NCBI RefSeq assembly: GCF_000020125.1
Contig: NC_010676.1
Coordinates: 3,562,000 to 3,625,999 of the forward strand
Source of the DNA: Paraburkholderia phytofirmans PsJN
GTDB taxonomy: Bacteria > Pseudomonadota > Gammaproteobacteria > Burkholderiales > Burkholderiaceae
Direction of reading: 5' to 3'
Length of the DNA stretch: 64,000 bases
Shown here: positions 35,967-44,958 of the stretch, one piece after another
Layout of the letters: each line of letters opens with the position of its first letter
How positions within the stretch are numbered: the stretch's first letter is position 1
Program-made: the position numbers and the translations under genes
The notes under the pieces: generated by a model
What the model saw: the letters and a program-made list of their open reading frames with translations, nothing else
What the model was told of the DNA's origin: nothing
Database searches by the model: none

Positions 35967-36830
35967 GTGTCCGCACCGAACTTGATTCCCCACATCCGCA
36001 GCGCACTCGCCAATTTGCGGCCCGCCGAGCGCAAGGTCGCCGAGATGGTGCTGAGCGACGTCGACTTCGCGATGCGCGCGAGCATCACCGAACTCGCGCA
36101 GCGCGCCGAGGTGTCCGAGCCTTCCGTCACGCGCTTTTGCCGCGCTATCGGTGCGCATGGTCTGCGCGACTTCAAGATGCAATTGGCGCAGAGCGTGGCG
36201 GGCGGGTTGCCCTATGCATCCACGGCGGTGGCGCGCGACGACGACGTGCAGACGCTCATGGACAAGGTGGGCGAGGCGGCGGTCGACGGCATCACGCATG
36301 CGCGTGGCGCGCTGGATCCGGCGGTGGTCGAGAGTGCGATCGCGGCGTTGTCGAGCGCGAGGCGAGTGTTCTTCTTCGGCGTCGGTTCGGGTTCGGGGCT
36401 GGTCGCGCAAGATGCGGCGCTGCGGTTTCTGCGGCTCGATATCGCATCCACGGCGTTTACGGATGGGCATTTGCAGCGTCTTTACGCGGGCCTGATGGAA
36501 CCGGGCGATGTGGCTTTCGCGATTTCGCATTCGGGCCGCAGTGTGGAAGTCAACGAGAGCATTCAGATCGCCAAGGAGCGCGGCGCGACCACGATTGCGC
36601 TGACCAATGTCGGCTCGCGCCTTGCGTGGCTAGTGGATATTCCGTTGCTGCTGCGCGTGCCGAGCCCGATCGATCCGAACACGCCGGGCGTGTCGCGGCT
36701 CGTGCATCTTTGCATCATGGACGCGCTGGCGATCGGCGTCGCGCTTAAGGCCGGGCCGAAGACGCTCGAGAAGATGCGGCATGCGAAGGCAAGGCTGGCT
36801 TCGCATGAGCCGGAGGCGGCGGGAGATTGA
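35967..36830 (+). CDS. MurR/RpiR family transcriptional regulator
   Basis: Sugar-phosphate-responsive regulator, 287 residues. The N-terminal helix-turn-helix is ITELAQRAEVSEPSVTRFCRAIGAHGLRDFKMQL, similar to HexR. The SIS domain, which senses a phosphosugar, runs from about 110 (ARRVFFFGVGSGSGLVAQD; ISHSGRSVEVNESIQIAKERGA). I prefer the GTG at 35967, which has AAGGAA six bases before it; an in-frame TTG at 35952 would contain that site. It probably controls the two divergent transport units. Confidence 0.9.
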   Translation: MSAPNLIPHIRSALANLRPAERKVAEMVLSDVDFAMRASITELAQRAEVSEPSVTRFCRAIGAHGLRDFKMQLAQSVAGGLPYASTAVARDDDVQTLMDKVGEAAVDGITHARGALDPAVVESAIAALSSARRVFFFGVGSGSGLVAQDAALRFLRLDIASTAFTDGHLQRLYAGLMEPGDVAFAISHSGRSVEVNESIQIAKERGATTIALTNVGSRLAWLVDIPLLLRVPSPIDPNTPGVSRLVHLCIMDALAIGVALKAGPKTLEKMRHAKARLASHEPEAAGD

Positions 36831-36842
36831 GAGGCAGCGGAG

Positions 36843-37730
36843 CTATGCCATCCACCCAAAACGCCGCGACAACCTCGAAGTCGCGGCGCGCAAAGTCTGC
36901 GCCGGCCCACCCGCCAATTCACTGTCGAAGCTGCCGCTCGGGCCCATCAACGCCAGAACGAGGCAGATGCTGCCCGTATGATCCAGCACCGGCGCGGCGA
37001 GCGTATCAATGCCCGGGACAGGCCGGCTGAGCGCCGTATCGATTCCATCCGCACGGATTTGCGCAAGACGCTGCGCGTAGGCTTGCGTCAGTGGCGGCAA
37101 CGCCGACGCGGTGTCCGTGCCGCCCGCCGCTTTACCTTTGCCCGCCGGCACCGGCTTTCCTGCAAAAACCTCCGCCGCATCCGCCCCCGCCAACCGCAGA
37201 TGATCCTGCACCAGCAAACCCGCGCGCACATCGTCCGCGACATAGGCGGCGAACACTCGGCCGATCGCCGTATTCGCCAGCGACATCACCGTGCCGACCC
37301 GCAGGCTCACATGCAGCGGCCGCGCCGATTCCTCCAGACGCACGACCGTCGGCCCGAGCGGACCGAGCACCGCCATCGCGACGCTCATGCCCGTCGAGGC
37401 CGCCAGTTCGACCACTTCGGGCTCCGCTTCACGCGTCGGCGACAAGCGCTGTAAACCGATCAAACCCAACTCCAGCGCGAGCGGCCCGGCTTCGAAACAG
37501 CCCGATGCATCGCGATTGAGCAAGCCGATTTTCAGCAGACTCACCAGATGCGGAAACGCCTTTGCCGGCGGCATGCCCGCAGCCGCCGCAAGATCGCGCA
37601 GGTTCAACGGCCGCGCCGCCGCGACCAGCGCCGCCAACAATTCGCCCGTGCTATCGAGCGACTGGATGCCGCGCTGCGGTTTCGCATCGGCGGCGGGGTG
37701 AGTGTGAGAAGTGTCGAAAGAATCGGTCAC
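36843..37730 (-). CDS. IclR family transcriptional regulator (second of a pair)
   Basis: IclR-type regulator of 295 residues. The helix-turn-helix is in LNLRDLAAAAGMPPAKAFPHLVSLLKIGLLNRD, with a GAF-like effector domain following (VAMAVLGPLGPTVVRLEESARPLHVSLRVGTVMSLANTAIGRVFAAY). It overlaps the next upstream IclR gene by four bases (ATGA). The two proteins align along most of their length (shared QRGIQS start, RVF.AY centre), so they look like an old tandem duplication. The effector is unknown. Confidence 0.9.
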   Translation of the reverse strand: MTDSFDTSHTHPAADAKPQRGIQSLDSTGELLAALVAAARPLNLRDLAAAAGMPPAKAFPHLVSLLKIGLLNRDASGCFEAGPLALELGLIGLQRLSPTREAEPEVVELAASTGMSVAMAVLGPLGPTVVRLEESARPLHVSLRVGTVMSLANTAIGRVFAAYVADDVRAGLLVQDHLRLAGADAAEVFAGKPVPAGKGKAAGGTDTASALPPLTQAYAQRLAQIRADGIDTALSRPVPGIDTLAAPVLDHTGSICLVLALMGPSGSFDSELAGGPAQTLRAATSRLSRRFGWMA

Positions 37731-38614
37731 GATGCGGAAGAAGCCAGCAAGGAAGGGGCGATAGCCAGTTCAGCGCCGATGTCGCGCGCCGTCGCAAGCA
37801 GTGCGCGCGCGATCGGACCGTCGGCGGCGACGTCGATTGCGCCGGTCGAGCCGATCACCGTCAGCGCGAGCGCCAGGCGGCCGGCGGCATCCAGCACGGC
37901 CGCGCTCAGACTGCTGATGCCCGGACTCGGCACATCCACGCTGCGCTCGAGGCCGTGCGCGCGGATCGCGTCCAGTGTGGCTTCGAAAGCGGCGCTCTGA
38001 TCTGCCGGTGTCATGGCGCTGCCAATCGCGCCCGATTGATTCGCCCACATTGCGTCAAGCACCTCGCGCCGCGAATAAGCGCAAAACACCCGTCCCGTGG
38101 ACGTCGCCGGCAACGACATCACCGTGCCGACATGCAAATTGACGTGCAATGGAAAGCCCGCATGCTCATAGCGGACGATGGTTGGCCCTTGCGGCCCGGC
38201 AATACAGATCGCGACGCTGAAGCCGATCGCTTCAGCTAACGCAGCCACGCGCGGCACGGCGGCGCGAAACGCCGGCTGGTTTTCCAGATGCAGCAAACCG
38301 AGCCGCAACGATAGCGGACCGGGTTCGTAACGGCCTGACAATTCGTCGCGTTTGATCAAGCCCAGCCGGCTCAAGCTCACCAGATACGCGTGCGCCTGCC
38401 CCGGCGCGATCTGCGCCGCGCCGGCGAGGTCGGACAAGGCGAGGGGCGTGCGCGCCTGCGCCAGCGCCAGCAACACGCGCCCGCCCACTTCGACGCTCTG
38501 AATGCCGCGCTGCGTCTTGCCGCCGTCCGCCGTCTCGCTGCCGCCCGCGCCTTTGCCCGTGGCCGATTTCCCTGCTTTGCTCACACCCGCGCTCGTCCGT
38601 GAAAAAGGGTCCAT
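37727..38614 (-). CDS. IclR family transcriptional regulator (first of a pair)
   Basis: IclR-type regulator of 295 residues. The DNA-binding part reads TPLALSDLAGAAQIAPGQAHAYLVSLSRLGLIKRDELSG. The effector domain shows VAICIAGPQGPTIVRYEHAGFPLHVNLHVGTVMSLPATSTGRVFCAY. The N-terminal 30 residues are Gly/Lys-rich and probably flexible. It is divergent from the MBL/flavin monooxygenase operon, its likely target, and is translationally coupled to its paralogue downstream. The two could form heterodimers or answer to related effectors. Confidence 0.9.
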   Translation of the reverse strand: MDPFSRTSAGVSKAGKSATGKGAGGSETADGGKTQRGIQSVEVGGRVLLALAQARTPLALSDLAGAAQIAPGQAHAYLVSLSRLGLIKRDELSGRYEPGPLSLRLGLLHLENQPAFRAAVPRVAALAEAIGFSVAICIAGPQGPTIVRYEHAGFPLHVNLHVGTVMSLPATSTGRVFCAYSRREVLDAMWANQSGAIGSAMTPADQSAAFEATLDAIRAHGLERSVDVPSPGISSLSAAVLDAAGRLALALTVIGSTGAIDVAADGPIARALLATARDIGAELAIAPSLLASSAS

Positions 38615-38669
38615 GTTAGCCGAAGCTTGTGCCTTCCTAGCCTCATATTAGGCCTCTCAAGATTAGCGT

Positions 38670-38718
38670 ATAGCGATACATTTCGCTATTGACAAATAAA
38701 CCGGCGCCGCCCTAAGAT
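38670..38718 (+). promoter_or_regulatory. Promoter with IclR-type operator
   Basis: An inverted repeat, ATAGCGA-N6-TCGCTAT (38670-38689), directly abuts a near-consensus plus-strand promoter, TTGACA (38689-38694), 18-base spacer, TAAGAT (38713-38718). It lies in the gap between the IclR pair and the MBL gene. A dyad just upstream of or touching the -35 fits IclR control of the plus-strand operon, as activator or repressor. Confidence 0.65.
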
Positions 38719-38852
38719 GCATTCACCCCGACACACCGGCGCAGTTATAGAGTCAAGAAACGGGGCGAGACAATCCTCCAATACCGTCAGTCCGCGCGGC
38801 ATTCGCGCAGCCGGCCGTCTCGCCTTATGTCCAACTTTTGAGGGAGACAAGC

Positions 38853-39812
38853 ATGGCAAAGGCATTCGCATCGCAGGCCGATCTGGAAGTCAAGAAAGTC
38901 ACGTGGACCAAGCTATCCGAGAACGCCTACGCGTACACCGTTGAAGGCGATCCGAACTCGGGCGTGATCATCGGCGACGACGGCGTGCTGATCGTCGACA
39001 CCACCGCCACGCCGGCCATGGCGCAAGACCTCATCGCGAAGATTCGCAGCGTCACGGATAAGCCGATCAAATACGTCGTGCTGTCGCATTACCACGCGGT
39101 GCGCGTGCTCGGCGCATCGGCGTATTTCGAGGAAGGCGCGCAGGAAGTGATCGCGAGCCGCGGCACGTACGAGATGATCGTCGAGCGCGGCGAAGCGGAC
39201 ATGAAGTCGGAAATCGAACGCTTCCCGCGTCTGTTTGCCGGCGTCGAAACGGTGCCGGGCCTGACGTGGCCGACGCTGGTGTTCGAGAAGGAGATGACAC
39301 TGTTCCTCGGCAAGCTCGAAGTGCGCATCGCGCATCTCGGCGCGGGTCACACCAAGGGCGATACGGTCGTGTGGCTGCCGTCGCAAAAGGTGCTGTTTTC
39401 CGGGGATCTGGTCGAGTACGACGCGGCCTGCTATTGCGGCGACGCGCAACTCGAACAGTGGCCGGCCACGCTCGAAGCGTTGCGCGCGCTGAAAGCCGAC
39501 AAGCTCGTGCCGGGCCGCGGCCCCGCGCTGACCACGCCGGAAGATGTCAACAAGGGTCTCGATTACACGAAAGATTTCGTCACCACGCTGCTGCAGCAAG
39601 GCCGTGAAGCTGTCGAACAGAAGCTCGATCTGAAGGCCGCGATGGAACACACGCGCAAGGCCATGGATCCGAAGTTCGGCCACGTCTTCATCTACGAGCA
39701 CTGTCTGCCGTTCGACGTCTCGCGTGCTTTCGACGAAGCGAGCGGCATCACGCATCCGCGTATCTGGACCGCGCAGCGCGACAAGGAAATGTGGGACGCG
39801 CTGCAAGCCTGA
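38853..39812 (+). CDS. MBL-fold hydrolase-like protein, altered metal motif
   Basis: Metallo-beta-lactamase-fold protein of 319 residues. The signature motif HxHxDH reads H79-Y-H81-A-V83-R84 (LSHYHAVRVLGAS), so the Asp and last His are replaced. The later ligands LGAGHTKGD (His) and LFSGDLVEYD (Asp) are present, giving at best a one-metal site. It starts at 38853 behind GGGAGA. It is first in an operon with a flavin monooxygenase and DUF2783 protein, so it may act on the product of that enzyme, for example a lactone or thioester. Confidence 0.85.
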   Translation: MAKAFASQADLEVKKVTWTKLSENAYAYTVEGDPNSGVIIGDDGVLIVDTTATPAMAQDLIAKIRSVTDKPIKYVVLSHYHAVRVLGASAYFEEGAQEVIASRGTYEMIVERGEADMKSEIERFPRLFAGVETVPGLTWPTLVFEKEMTLFLGKLEVRIAHLGAGHTKGDTVVWLPSQKVLFSGDLVEYDAACYCGDAQLEQWPATLEALRALKADKLVPGRGPALTTPEDVNKGLDYTKDFVTTLLQQGREAVEQKLDLKAAMEHTRKAMDPKFGHVFIYEHCLPFDVSRAFDEASGITHPRIWTAQRDKEMWDALQA

Positions 39813-39865
39813 CAAGAACAGACGCACAGCAAGGCCAGCAAAGCGGAGAAGGACGGAGACACAAG

Positions 39866-41575
39866 ATGAGTATCAACTACCAGACGCCGTCGTTCGAATA
39901 TCGACCGTGCCGCGAACAGAGCACGCCGGGCGGCGCGGAACAGGCGGCCTATCCCGTGATCGTGGTCGGCGCGGGGCCAGTGGGTCTCGCTACCGCGATC
40001 GACCTCGCGCAGCAGGGCGTGCCGGTCGTGCTGGTCGACGACGATTGTTCGTTGTCCACGGGATCGCGCGCGATCTGCTTTTCGAAGCGCTCGCTCGATA
40101 TTTTCGATCGCCTCGGCTGTGGTCAGCGGATGGTGGAGAAGGGCATCAGCTGGAACGTCGGCAAAGTGTTCCTGAAAGACGAGTTGGTGTACACGTTCAA
40201 TCTGCAACCGGAAGCGGGCCACAGTCGGCCCGCGTTCATCAACCTGCAGCAGTACTACGTGGAAGGTTTCCTGCTCGAACGCGCGCAGGAAATGCCGAAT
40301 CTCGAGATCCGCTGGAAAAGCAAAGTGGTCGGCGTGCAGCAAAATGGCACGCCCGGCACGCACGACGCCAGCGTGATGCTGACAGTCGACACGCCTGATG
40401 GCGAGTATGCGTTACGCGGCCGCTATGTCGTCGCCGCCGACGGCTCGCGCAGTCCGATTCGCAATCTGATGGGACTCGATAGCAAAGGTGTGACGTTCAA
40501 AGATCGTTTCCTGATCGCCGACGTCAAGATGGAAGCGGAATTTCCGACCGAACGCTGGTTCTGGTTCGATCCGCCGTTTCATCCGAATCAATCGGTGCTG
40601 CTGCATCGTCAGCCGGATAACGTGTGGCGGATCGATTTCCAGTTAGGGTGGGACGCCGATCCGGTGCTGGAAAAAACGCCGGAGCGTGTGATTCCGCGCG
40701 TGCGCGCGTTGCTCGGACCGGACGCAAAGTTCGAGCTGGAATGGGTCAGCGTCTATACGTTTTCGTGTTTGCGCATGGAGCGCTTCCGCCATGGCAACGT
40801 GTTGTTCGCCGGAGACTCGGCCCATGGCGTGTCGCCGTTCGGCGCGCGTGGCGCGAATAGCGGCGTGCAGGACGCGGAAAACCTCGCATGGAAACTGGCG
40901 ATGGTGCTCGAAGGCAGAGCCGCGGATGCTTTGCTCGACACTTACGCAAGCGAACGCGAATTCGCCGCCGATGAGAACATCCGTAACTCCACGCGCTCCA
41001 CCGATTTCATTACGCCGAAGAGTCCTGTCAGCCGCGTGTTCCGCGACGCGGTGCTGAAGCTCTCGCGCCATCATCCGTTTGCGCGGCAATTGGCCAACAG
41101 CGGCCGGCTGTCCGTGCCGGCGGTGTTGCGTGATTCTCCGCTCAATACCGCGGACCGTGACGAGTTTGAAGGAGCGATGTTGCCGGGCGCGGCATGCGTC
41201 GATGCGCCGGTGCAAGTCGCGGCACAACCGGCATGGCTGCTGCGGCAACTCGGCCAGCAATTCACCGGCGTGCTGTTCTGCGGCGAACAAGGTATCGACC
41301 AGTCGAGTCAGGCCGCGTTGGACACGTTGCGCGCGGGACCGATTCCGTTGAAATTCGTCTTGGTGACGCGTGGCGATCCGCACGCCGTTACGTCGTCGGC
41401 CGCGCAAGTCGCGCACGATATCGAAGGACTGGCTCACGCACGTTACGACGCAAAACCCGGCACGTTCTATCTGATCCGTCCGGACCAGCATGTCTGCGCG
41501 CGCTGGCGGCAACTCGATGCGGGTGATGTCGGATATGCGTTGAAGCGCGCGCTGTGCGTCGAAGGCACGGCTTGA
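39866..41575 (+). CDS. FAD-dependent aromatic monooxygenase
   Basis: Group A flavoprotein hydroxylase, 569 residues, resembling MhpA/PobA-type enzymes that hydroxylate phenolic substrates with NAD(P)H and oxygen. The FAD dinucleotide motif is IVVGAGPVGLATAIDLA near residues 32-48, the DG motif is VVAADGSRSPIR, and the GD motif is VLFAGDSAHGVSPFGARGANSGVQDAENLAWKLA. A C-terminal thioredoxin-like extension follows from about 440. Substrate unknown. It sits between an MBL-fold protein and DUF2783, in a likely aromatic-degradation operon under IclR control. Confidence 0.9.
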   Translation: MSINYQTPSFEYRPCREQSTPGGAEQAAYPVIVVGAGPVGLATAIDLAQQGVPVVLVDDDCSLSTGSRAICFSKRSLDIFDRLGCGQRMVEKGISWNVGKVFLKDELVYTFNLQPEAGHSRPAFINLQQYYVEGFLLERAQEMPNLEIRWKSKVVGVQQNGTPGTHDASVMLTVDTPDGEYALRGRYVVAADGSRSPIRNLMGLDSKGVTFKDRFLIADVKMEAEFPTERWFWFDPPFHPNQSVLLHRQPDNVWRIDFQLGWDADPVLEKTPERVIPRVRALLGPDAKFELEWVSVYTFSCLRMERFRHGNVLFAGDSAHGVSPFGARGANSGVQDAENLAWKLAMVLEGRAADALLDTYASEREFAADENIRNSTRSTDFITPKSPVSRVFRDAVLKLSRHHPFARQLANSGRLSVPAVLRDSPLNTADRDEFEGAMLPGAACVDAPVQVAAQPAWLLRQLGQQFTGVLFCGEQGIDQSSQAALDTLRAGPIPLKFVLVTRGDPHAVTSSAAQVAHDIEGLAHARYDAKPGTFYLIRPDQHVCARWRQLDAGDVGYALKRALCVEGTA

Positions 41576-41640
41576 ACGTGCGCAGAACGCGGCTTGAGTG
41601 ACACGCGCGCGGCATCGGCAAAAAATAGCTGGAGACAAAC

Positions 41641-41877
41641 ATGACACTTAACACGCAACCGAATCTCGCCCGCCCCGACGATTTCTACGAGGCATTGATC
41701 GATATGCATCGCGATCTCGACGATGCGCAGAGCCAGTCGGCCAATGCGCAACTCATCCTGCTTCTTGCCAACCATATCGGCGATCACGCCACGCTGCTCG
41801 AAGCGATACGGTATGCCCGCGAGGGCGTAATCGACATGCCGGCGCGAAATGGTGAAGCGCGTCCGTTAGCCGCTTAA
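41641..41877 (+). CDS. DUF2783 small protein
   Basis: Small helical protein of 78 residues. DDFYEALIDMHRDLDDAQSQSANAQLILLLANHIGD is the DUF2783 block, and this domain recurrently follows flavin monooxygenase genes. It is probably an accessory or stabilising partner of the upstream monooxygenase; the function is not established. GGAGA precedes the ATG. Confidence 0.8.
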   Translation: MTLNTQPNLARPDDFYEALIDMHRDLDDAQSQSANAQLILLLANHIGDHATLLEAIRYAREGVIDMPARNGEARPLAA

Positions 41878-42187
41878 GCACCTCGTGCAATCAAAATTAA
41901 CCTTGCGCAACGCAGATTTGGGAAGACGTCGATAGTAATGATTTGTTGCGCGCGCTTGCTCTGAAACTCGCGGTAAATAACCCGCGATTTCTCTCAATTG
42001 TTTCTTTCCGACTATCAGATTCTTCTTAGCAAAGTGGCTGAGGTGCTGCCTCATACTAGCCGGCTTGTTGAGCAGGGATGCGTAGGGTGTGACGTTTCGG
42101 TGGGCCAGATTGCTTCGTGCCGGCGCACCATGTCCTCGTGCGTTGCCCGTGGGAAGTTTCCCGCGTTCGGCCGGAAAGAGACACGAG
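41878..42187. other. Gap without a recognised gene
   Basis: About 310 bases between the DUF2783 gene and a hypothetical gene. It includes an A/T-richer patch at 41885-42040 that may hold a promoter. I see no terminator hairpin with a T-run and no coding frame that I would support. Confidence 0.4.
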
Positions 42188-42664
42188 ATGAAATTGTTTT
42201 TGATTAGCGACCTTGTCGTTCAAGAGTTGGCGTCGATGAAAGTCGACGGAAGATGGCTTTCTCCCGCGCAGTTTGTCGAATCGGCGTTGCTCTGGATCAA
42301 CCATTACGCGCCAGATGTGGACGTGCCTGAATCCTTTTTTTTCGAAGTCGAGTGCGAAGTGTTGCAGATTGCCACGCAACTCGCGGTCGGAGAAATAGCG
42401 TCCGTCGACGATTCGCCATTAGCTCAGTTGTTCGGCGATTACCCAACGGTCAATTACGCCAATCCTTTGAGTGCGAAAGCGTTGGCCGCGACGCTTGCGG
42501 CATGCCGTGAAAAAATCGCCAGTGGTTCCAAGGCAACCTCGTCGAATGAGGCACTCTGCTCGCGGCAGTTCGTGAACTGTGTGGAGAACGCGCCGCAGTC
42601 TCTTCGCTGTCACCCCACCCTTTGCCAGTTGATGAACCATGTCAGCGATACGTCGAAGGCATGA
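42188..42664 (+). CDS. Hypothetical protein, 158 residues
   Basis: Unknown cytoplasmic protein. It starts MKLFLISDLVVQELASMKVDG and has a helical, acidic centre (FVESALLWINHYAPDVDVPESFFFEVECEVLQIATQLAVGE). The C-terminal part contains four Cys (EALCSRQFVNCVENAPQSLRCHPTLCQLM), possibly a metal site. I know no family. GAGACACGAG precedes the ATG at 42188; an in-frame start at 42089 adds an unlikely basic stretch. Confidence 0.6.
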   Translation: MKLFLISDLVVQELASMKVDGRWLSPAQFVESALLWINHYAPDVDVPESFFFEVECEVLQIATQLAVGEIASVDDSPLAQLFGDYPTVNYANPLSAKALAATLAACREKIASGSKATSSNEALCSRQFVNCVENAPQSLRCHPTLCQLMNHVSDTSKA

Positions 42665-42751
42665 AGGGTCGCTGAAGACCGACGGCTTCGGACGTGATAT
42701 CGGGTAGAGTCGCGGCTATACGTCCGCGATTGCACCCATCACGTCCGAACC

Positions 42752-43447
42752 ATGTATTCCATTGACCCTGTTCCGCTGTCTCACGACGGCCCGTCCGACA
42801 TTGCATTGTGGCGGATCGACATCGACTTCACTGCTTCGCTCGACGCGCCTGCCTTTGTATCTCTCAGCGACGACGAACGCACGCGAGCCCGCAATTTCCG
42901 CCGCCATGAAGACGCGCTGCGCTTCGTCAGCGTACGCGCAGCGTTGCGTGAAGAACTCGCGAGGCGGCTCGATATCGCGGCGCACGCCATGCGTTTTGCG
43001 CCCGACGCCAACCACCGCCCCCATCTCGCCGATTCGGATCGCTTCGATTTCAATGTATCGCATGCGGGCGCGCACGGATTGATCGCGATGTCGGCGGTTC
43101 GGCGCGTCGGTGTCGATATCGAGCAGTGCAGTGACAAATTCGATTGGCGTTCGATTGCGGCATTGACGCTCGACCAGGAAGAGACCGCGTGGATCGAACG
43201 GCTCGACGCGGCACAGCGGAGCGCTGCGTTTTACGACGCGTGGGTCGCCAAGGAAGCGCTCGTCAAAACAACGGGCGTGGGCATCACGCGCGGGTTGCAG
43301 CATTTGACGGTGCTGCCGCGCGAGGGTGCGCGCGTGACGCTGCGCAAGCAGATTCCGGCCGATATGCGCGATGTCGCGGCGTACTGGCTTGCCGCACCGG
43401 ACGCCTACGCCGCATGCGTAGCGTGGTCGGTGACCCCTTTCCGGTAG
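42752..43447 (+). CDS. 4'-phosphopantetheinyl transferase, Sfp type
   Basis: Sfp-type phosphopantetheinyl transferase of 231 residues. It transfers the phosphopantetheine arm of CoA to carrier-protein domains of non-ribosomal peptide or polyketide synthases. The N-terminal half shows LSDDERTRARNFRRHEDALRFVSVRAALREELA. The key motifs are intact: NVSHAGAHGLIAMS (101-114), VGVDIE with Asp122 and Glu124, and WVAKEALVK with Lys167 and Glu168. No synthase gene is in the window. It is convergent with a related but degenerate gene. Confidence 0.92.
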   Translation: MYSIDPVPLSHDGPSDIALWRIDIDFTASLDAPAFVSLSDDERTRARNFRRHEDALRFVSVRAALREELARRLDIAAHAMRFAPDANHRPHLADSDRFDFNVSHAGAHGLIAMSAVRRVGVDIEQCSDKFDWRSIAALTLDQEETAWIERLDAAQRSAAFYDAWVAKEALVKTTGVGITRGLQHLTVLPREGARVTLRKQIPADMRDVAAYWLAAPDAYAACVAWSVTPFR

Positions 43448-43467
43448 TCGCGGACCGACTCGGCGCG

Positions 43468-44313
43468 CTAGGCGTTTGCCTGCCCGAACGCCAAAGCCTT
43501 CGGCCACCCGAACGTGTGCACGTGAGTGAGCGGCTGCCAGGCCGGCTGCGCAAGCGCGACCGCCGCGTGGATCTTGCCGGCCATCGGGACATCGAGCACA
43601 TGCCAACGGCCATGTTCCGCAAAATCGAACGCACCGGTTGCTGTGTGGCTGAACAGCAGTTCGATATCGATGTCGGCCGGCGCGTAACGCAGCGCGTTGC
43701 AAAGACTGCCGTAGCGAGCGCGCCGGCGCGAAGCTTCAGGTGTCTCGTCGGGCGCCACGCCGGGCGAGGGCACGACGACGCTCAATCCCAGCGTCGCCGA
43801 CGCCACGCCGATCACGATCCAGATGCCGCCGTACGCGATATCGATCGTGATGCCACGACCGTCGCGAGGATGAAGCGCCCGCAGTTTCTCGTTACCGTCG
43901 TCTTGCAGATCGACGGCGTGCGGTTCGCAGTCGAACAGGTTCCCAACGATCCAGCGCACCACCACGCGCGCACTGATAAAGCGTTTGCGCAACGCGGCGT
44001 TCGGGTGCAGCCGCGCGCGCTCGCGTTCGCCCTTCGACAACCAGGTATCGCCTTCCTGCACCGGCACCGGCAGCCATTCGCAGCGGAACCGCCAAAGATG
44101 CAACTCACCTGCGCGCGGCGCGGCGACGTGGTACGGATAGCTGCGCGTCAGCGGATGACACAGGAATGCGGGCGATGCCGCGGTGAAGGGTGCAATGCTG
44201 GCGGCCTGCACGGCAGCTTCGCCGGCCCCGCGCTCAACGACGATTTCGCGTGACTCGCGGCTGTCGCGCTCGCGCGAAGCCGCTGGGCAAGCCTGGTTCA
44301 GTTCCAATGACAT
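43468..44313 (-). CDS. Degenerate phosphopantetheinyl transferase-like protein
   Basis: Protein of 281 residues. Its middle part resembles the N-terminal half of Sfp-type transferases (LHLWRFRCEWLPVPVQE at 71-87; LSKGERERARLHPNAALRKRFISARVVVRWIVGNLF). The region aligned with VGVDIE reads LGLSVVV (about 175-181), and no WxxKEA motif follows. The metal and catalytic residues are therefore missing. The frame is intact with no stops, so it looks maintained rather than decayed. It lies 12 bases after the 44326-44805 gene, in the nitroreductase unit, and faces the intact transferase. Confidence 0.7.
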   Translation of the reverse strand: MSLELNQACPAASRERDSRESREIVVERGAGEAAVQAASIAPFTAASPAFLCHPLTRSYPYHVAAPRAGELHLWRFRCEWLPVPVQEGDTWLSKGERERARLHPNAALRKRFISARVVVRWIVGNLFDCEPHAVDLQDDGNEKLRALHPRDGRGITIDIAYGGIWIVIGVASATLGLSVVVPSPGVAPDETPEASRRRARYGSLCNALRYAPADIDIELLFSHTATGAFDFAEHGRWHVLDVPMAGKIHAAVALAQPAWQPLTHVHTFGWPKALAFGQANA

Positions 44314-44325
44314 AGGCCTGCTTCC

Positions 44326-44805
44326 TCAATGCATGTAGGTGACGCGCCGTGCTTGCACGTCGAGTTCCACGCCGGCGTCGAGCAGATCGATGGCGAACCA
44401 GCGAAGCAGCTTCAGGACGCCGCTCACCGCGGGCGCGGGCAGCCATTCGTTCAACATGCGCAACGCCGCGCCGCTATGCGTTTTTTGCAGCAACGCGATG
44501 GTCTGCAGGATCACGGCTTCGTCCTTGCCGAGGTCGCTCGCGCAGCGGCAGCGCATATCGAGCGGACGATACGACACGTGCATCAGCGAGCGCATCAGCA
44601 GATCGAAGTGTTCGATGCCGTCCTGCCGCAAACCGACGCCGCTGAGAATGTCGCGCCAGTGCACGCCGCCGCGCGCCGTTTCACAAGCGGGCCGCAGCCA
44701 TGTGCGGACGGCGCTCAGGACGGTGCGGTCGGGCGCATCGGCGGTGTCGGCCGGATGATCGTCGATCAGCTCCGGACGGCTGCTGTGTTGAGAGCGAAAG
44801 TTCAT
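44326..44805 (-). CDS. Hypothetical protein, 159 residues
   Basis: Unknown cytoplasmic protein. It has a conserved-looking helical core (VRTWLRPACETARGGVHWRDILSGVGL, then FDLLMRSLMHVSYRPLDMRCRCASDLGKDEAVILQTIALLQ) and a final LLRWFAIDLLDAGVELDVQARRVTYMH. The CRCASDLG segment has two Cys. AGGAG precedes the ATG at 44805; an in-frame GTG/ATG start at 44832 is weaker. It lies between the nitroreductase and the degenerate transferase gene on the same strand, so the three may form a unit. Confidence 0.65.
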   Translation of the reverse strand: MNFRSQHSSRPELIDDHPADTADAPDRTVLSAVRTWLRPACETARGGVHWRDILSGVGLRQDGIEHFDLLMRSLMHVSYRPLDMRCRCASDLGKDEAVILQTIALLQKTHSGAALRMLNEWLPAPAVSGVLKLLRWFAIDLLDAGVELDVQARRVTYMH

Positions 44806-44958
44806 CGATGCTCCTGAATGGACACGGTCCATGAATCGCGCCGGCCGGATGGGACGGGTGCCGCGTCGCAGGCCAGCGCTTGTCGCGTGCGACGGATGGG
44901 CGGTGACGCAGCGCCTGCGTCGGGTGCTTATACGTTTGTCGCCGTTGCGGCGCTTGCT

